Below, piece by piece: positions 4,959-6,363 of a DNA stretch of 6,363 nt. A model generated the notes under the pieces. It had not been told where the DNA came from. It searched no databases and worked only from the letters and a program-made list of their open reading frames with translations. Where the stretch lies: assembly GCA_947373615.1 (NCBI GenBank), contig CANBYN010000111.1:1-6363 (forward strand), given 5' to 3'. Both the position numbers and the translations under genes were made by a program. Each line of letters opens with the position of its first letter. Position 1 is the stretch's first letter. Source of the stretch: Burkholderiaceae bacterium. Its GTDB lineage: Bacteria > Pseudomonadota > Gammaproteobacteria > Burkholderiales > Burkholderiaceae.

Positions 4959-5654
4959 TTACCAGGGTAGTTTTTCACCTGAATAGGAAATAAAACTTCC
5001 TGAATCTTCATTTTTCAGATTTTCAATGACTTGAAACATATCCGCTGTCGCCTCCTTTGCGGATCGTCCAATTTGCTCGCCGCGAAATGGTTTCGAAAGT
5101 TCTGAGTTCACAGTACCGGGATGCATTGCAATTAAGGTTGCATTAGGCTTGGTTCGTGCCCATTCAATGGATGCTGTTTTGATCAGCATATTCAGAGCGG
5201 CTTTAGAGGCTCGATAGCTGTACCACCCACCAAGGCGGTTATCTTCAATGCTGCCAACTTTAGCGGAAAGAGTAACCATAATGCTACCTTTAGGATCTAG
5301 TAATTTAGAGAAGTAGCGAATGGTTAGTGCTGGTCCAATAGCATTGATCTTCATCAGCTCTGCTAGTTGTTCAGCATTAATATCATCTAACCTCTTTTCA
5401 GGCATCCAGTTGTTACTGTGTAGGACTCCAATCGTATTGATGATGAGATGAAATGGCCCTTTATGAGTAAGTGCTGTTGCGCAAGATTCTATGGAATCGA
5501 GATTTTGGTAATCAATGCGATATTCTGATTGGCGATGGATACCTATCACCTCTGAACAGGATGGGGTATTTTTAAGTAGCTCTACAAACGCTCCACCAAT
5601 GGTTCCAGAGGAGCCAATGACGAGCGCACGAAATGGATTTGGAAGTAGCCTCAA
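4959..5654 (-). CDS. Short-chain dehydrogenase/reductase (C-factor/CsgA-like SDR)
   Basis: A 231-residue classical SDR that should catalyse NAD(P)-dependent oxidation or reduction of an unknown carbonyl/alcohol. The dinucleotide site is G14-S-S-G-T-I-G20. N73-T-I-G stands in the place of the usual NNAG. The catalytic set is N103 (K-I-N-A-I-G), S130 (L-S-A-K), and Y147-R-A-S-K151. H178-P-G-T-V-N-S-E-L-S-K-P-F is the post-catalytic loop typical of the C-factor/YbbO-like branch. Length is normal for a minimal SDR. The frame has no ATG near its start; TTG at 5654 is the best candidate, without a Shine-Dalgarno, 11 codons before the first glycine of the motif. No in-frame ATG or GTG was found just upstream, so the true start is uncertain. 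It converges on the photolyase operon, and SDRs of this branch are, from memory, frequent neighbours of such operons. A half-dyad at 5733-5745 lies about 80 bases upstream. Confidence 0.85.
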   Translation of the reverse strand: MRLLPNPFRALVIGSSGTIGGAFVELLKNTPSCSEVIGIHRQSEYRIDYQNLDSIESCATALTHKGPFHLIINTIGVLHSNNWMPEKRLDDINAEQLAELMKINAIGPALTIRYFSKLLDPKGSIMVTLSAKVGSIEDNRLGGWYSYRASKAALNMLIKTASIEWARTKPNATLIAMHPGTVNSELSKPFRGEQIGRSAKEATADMFQVIENLKNEDSGSFISYSGEKLPW

Positions 5655-5732
5655 GATATTTAAATAATGGAAAATTCGGTCAATTTGGTTAATAAGTCTT
5701 GAATGCTGCAGGGCAGTCCATCAACGTTACAT

Positions 5733-5745
5733 AGTCATAAACTTG
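5733..5745. repeat. Second copy of the 13-base element AGTCATAAACTTG
   Basis: An exact repeat of 2958-2970, the right arm of the dyad in front of the photolyase operon, in the same orientation. It lies in the 94-base gap between the Bug-protein stop and the SDR start, 3 bases past the Bug stop and about 80 bases upstream of the SDR start. No second arm is seen here, so it would be a half-site. A chance 13-base match somewhere in a window this size is not improbable; its intergenic position makes it worth noting. The rest of 5655-5748 holds nothing else recognised. Confidence 0.4.
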
Positions 5746-5748
5746 AAT

Positions 5749-6363
5749 TTAATCCGGTTGAATTCCGCCATCCTTAATTACTTTCTTCATCTTGACCAAG
5801 CCTTGTGCAATGATTTCTTTCAAGTGCTCTGGCCCAAGCGGTGCCAATTCAAAACCTTGTTGAATCAGTTGGTCGCGAAGTTTCTGGTCCTTAAGAGCGC
5901 TCGCTAAAGACTCATTTAACTTTTCAATGATAGCTGGGGAAGTATTTTTGGGAGCTAGTAGTGCGCCCCAAGTTGAGAACTCATAACCTTTGACGCTCTC
6001 ACCAATCGTTGGTGTATTGGGCAGTAGTGGTGAGCGTGTTTTACTAGCGACGCCCAACACTTTTAACTTGCCAGCCCGAATGTGAGGTAGAACAACCGAT
6101 AAGGCACTAATCATGACAGGGACTTGCCCAGCCATGACATCGGTGACTGCTGCAGCAGCGCCTCGATAGGGGATGTGTACGATTGGGGCGCCGGTGTACT
6201 GACGAAAAATTTCCATGCCAATGTGTTGTGGAGATCCATTCCCACCCGAGGCATAGTCAATTTTCCCAGGGCTTTCTTTGGCAATGCGTACTAAGTCAGC
6301 CGCAGTATTGCCTGGGAATAAAGGATTGGCCACCATGACAAAAGTGATGGCGGCCACTTCGGA
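5749..6363 (-). CDS. Bug-family (TTT) periplasmic solute-binding protein, C-terminal part (runs off right edge)
   Basis: The frame stays open to base 6363, giving the last 204 residues of a protein of usually about 320-330; the N-terminal signal peptide and about 120 residues are outside. A GTG at 6357 could be read as a start but sits in mid-domain (S-E-V-A-A-I-T-F-V-M-V-A-N-P), so the gene is cut by the window. Family landmarks are S-P-G-K-I-D-Y-A-S-G-G-N-G-S, I-V-H-I-P-Y-R-G-A, V-T-D-V-M-A-G-Q-V, H-I-R-A-G-K-L-K-V-L-G-V, L-P-N-T-P-T-I-G-E-S and a C-terminal V-I-K-D-G-G-I-Q-P-D. These are Bug receptors of tripartite tricarboxylate transporters, which bind carboxylates or similar small acids in the periplasm. 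No transporter membrane gene is adjacent, so it may be an orphan receptor, as is common in Burkholderiales. The ligand cannot be told from this part. Confidence 0.92.
   Translation of the reverse strand, partial: SEVAAITFVMVANPLFPGNTAADLVRIAKESPGKIDYASGGNGSPQHIGMEIFRQYTGAPIVHIPYRGAAAAVTDVMAGQVPVMISALSVVLPHIRAGKLKVLGVASKTRSPLLPNTPTIGESVKGYEFSTWGALLAPKNTSPAIIEKLNESLASALKDQKLRDQLIQQGFELAPLGPEHLKEIIAQGLVKMKKVIKDGGIQPD

Noticed and set aside
4954..4975. TACC/GGTA followed by five T as a plus-strand terminator after DUF2256
   Set aside because: The stem is four pairs with a two-base loop, too tight and weak to be a credible terminator.
6355..6357. GTG as the start of the Bug-family protein
   Set aside because: It falls within the conserved middle of the domain and the frame stays open to the window edge, so the gene is simply truncated by the window.

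Overview
The window looks like chromosomal DNA of a free-living Gram-negative bacterium. A betaproteobacterium of the Polynucleobacter / Burkholderiaceae type is most likely. The reasons are the Bug-type solute-binding protein at the right end (a family greatly expanded in Burkholderiales), the short HNH protein ending in a lysine-rich tail, the compact spacing and the fairly low G+C by eye. This assignment is from memory of the families, not from a search. No rRNA, tRNA, CRISPR, insertion sequence or phage gene was seen.

Left end (1-773, minus strand): a PAP2-family membrane phosphatase is followed, with a 4-base ATGA overlap, by the first 28 codons of a diacylglycerol kinase (DgkA) that runs off the left edge. 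Together they form a small lipid-phosphate operon. A 289-bp gap (774-1062) with two inverted repeats separates it from a divergent, secreted, PhoA-type alkaline phosphatase (1063-2475, plus). That enzyme has every metal and phosphate ligand in place.

Centre (2567-4946): a small HNH-nuclease-like protein (minus) is divergent from a tightly packed three-gene operon (plus). The operon encodes a TIGR03643/DUF2805 HTH-like protein, an iron-sulfur bacterial cryptochrome/photolyase (FeS-BCP, the Agrobacterium PhrB (6-4) photolyase class) and a 53-56-residue DUF2256 zinc-binding protein. All junctions overlap (ATGA, then TAATG). The 57-bp divergent intergenic region carries a perfect 9-bp dyad, CAAGTTTAT-N10-ATAAACTTG, ending one base before the first start codon.

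Right end (4959-6363, minus): a short-chain dehydrogenase/reductase converges on the photolyase operon. It is preceded by the C-terminal two-thirds of a Bug-type (tripartite tricarboxylate transporter) periplasmic binding protein that runs off the right edge. One arm of the central dyad, extended to a 13-base exact match, recurs upstream of the SDR gene, which hints at shared control of the SDR gene and the photolyase operon.

The most interesting system is the photolyase cassette (HTH-like protein + FeS-BCP + DUF2256 zinc protein, with SDR and HNH neighbours). The enzyme class is characterised, but the partners have no established function that I know of. The dyad and its repeat are a concrete lead to how the cassette is controlled.
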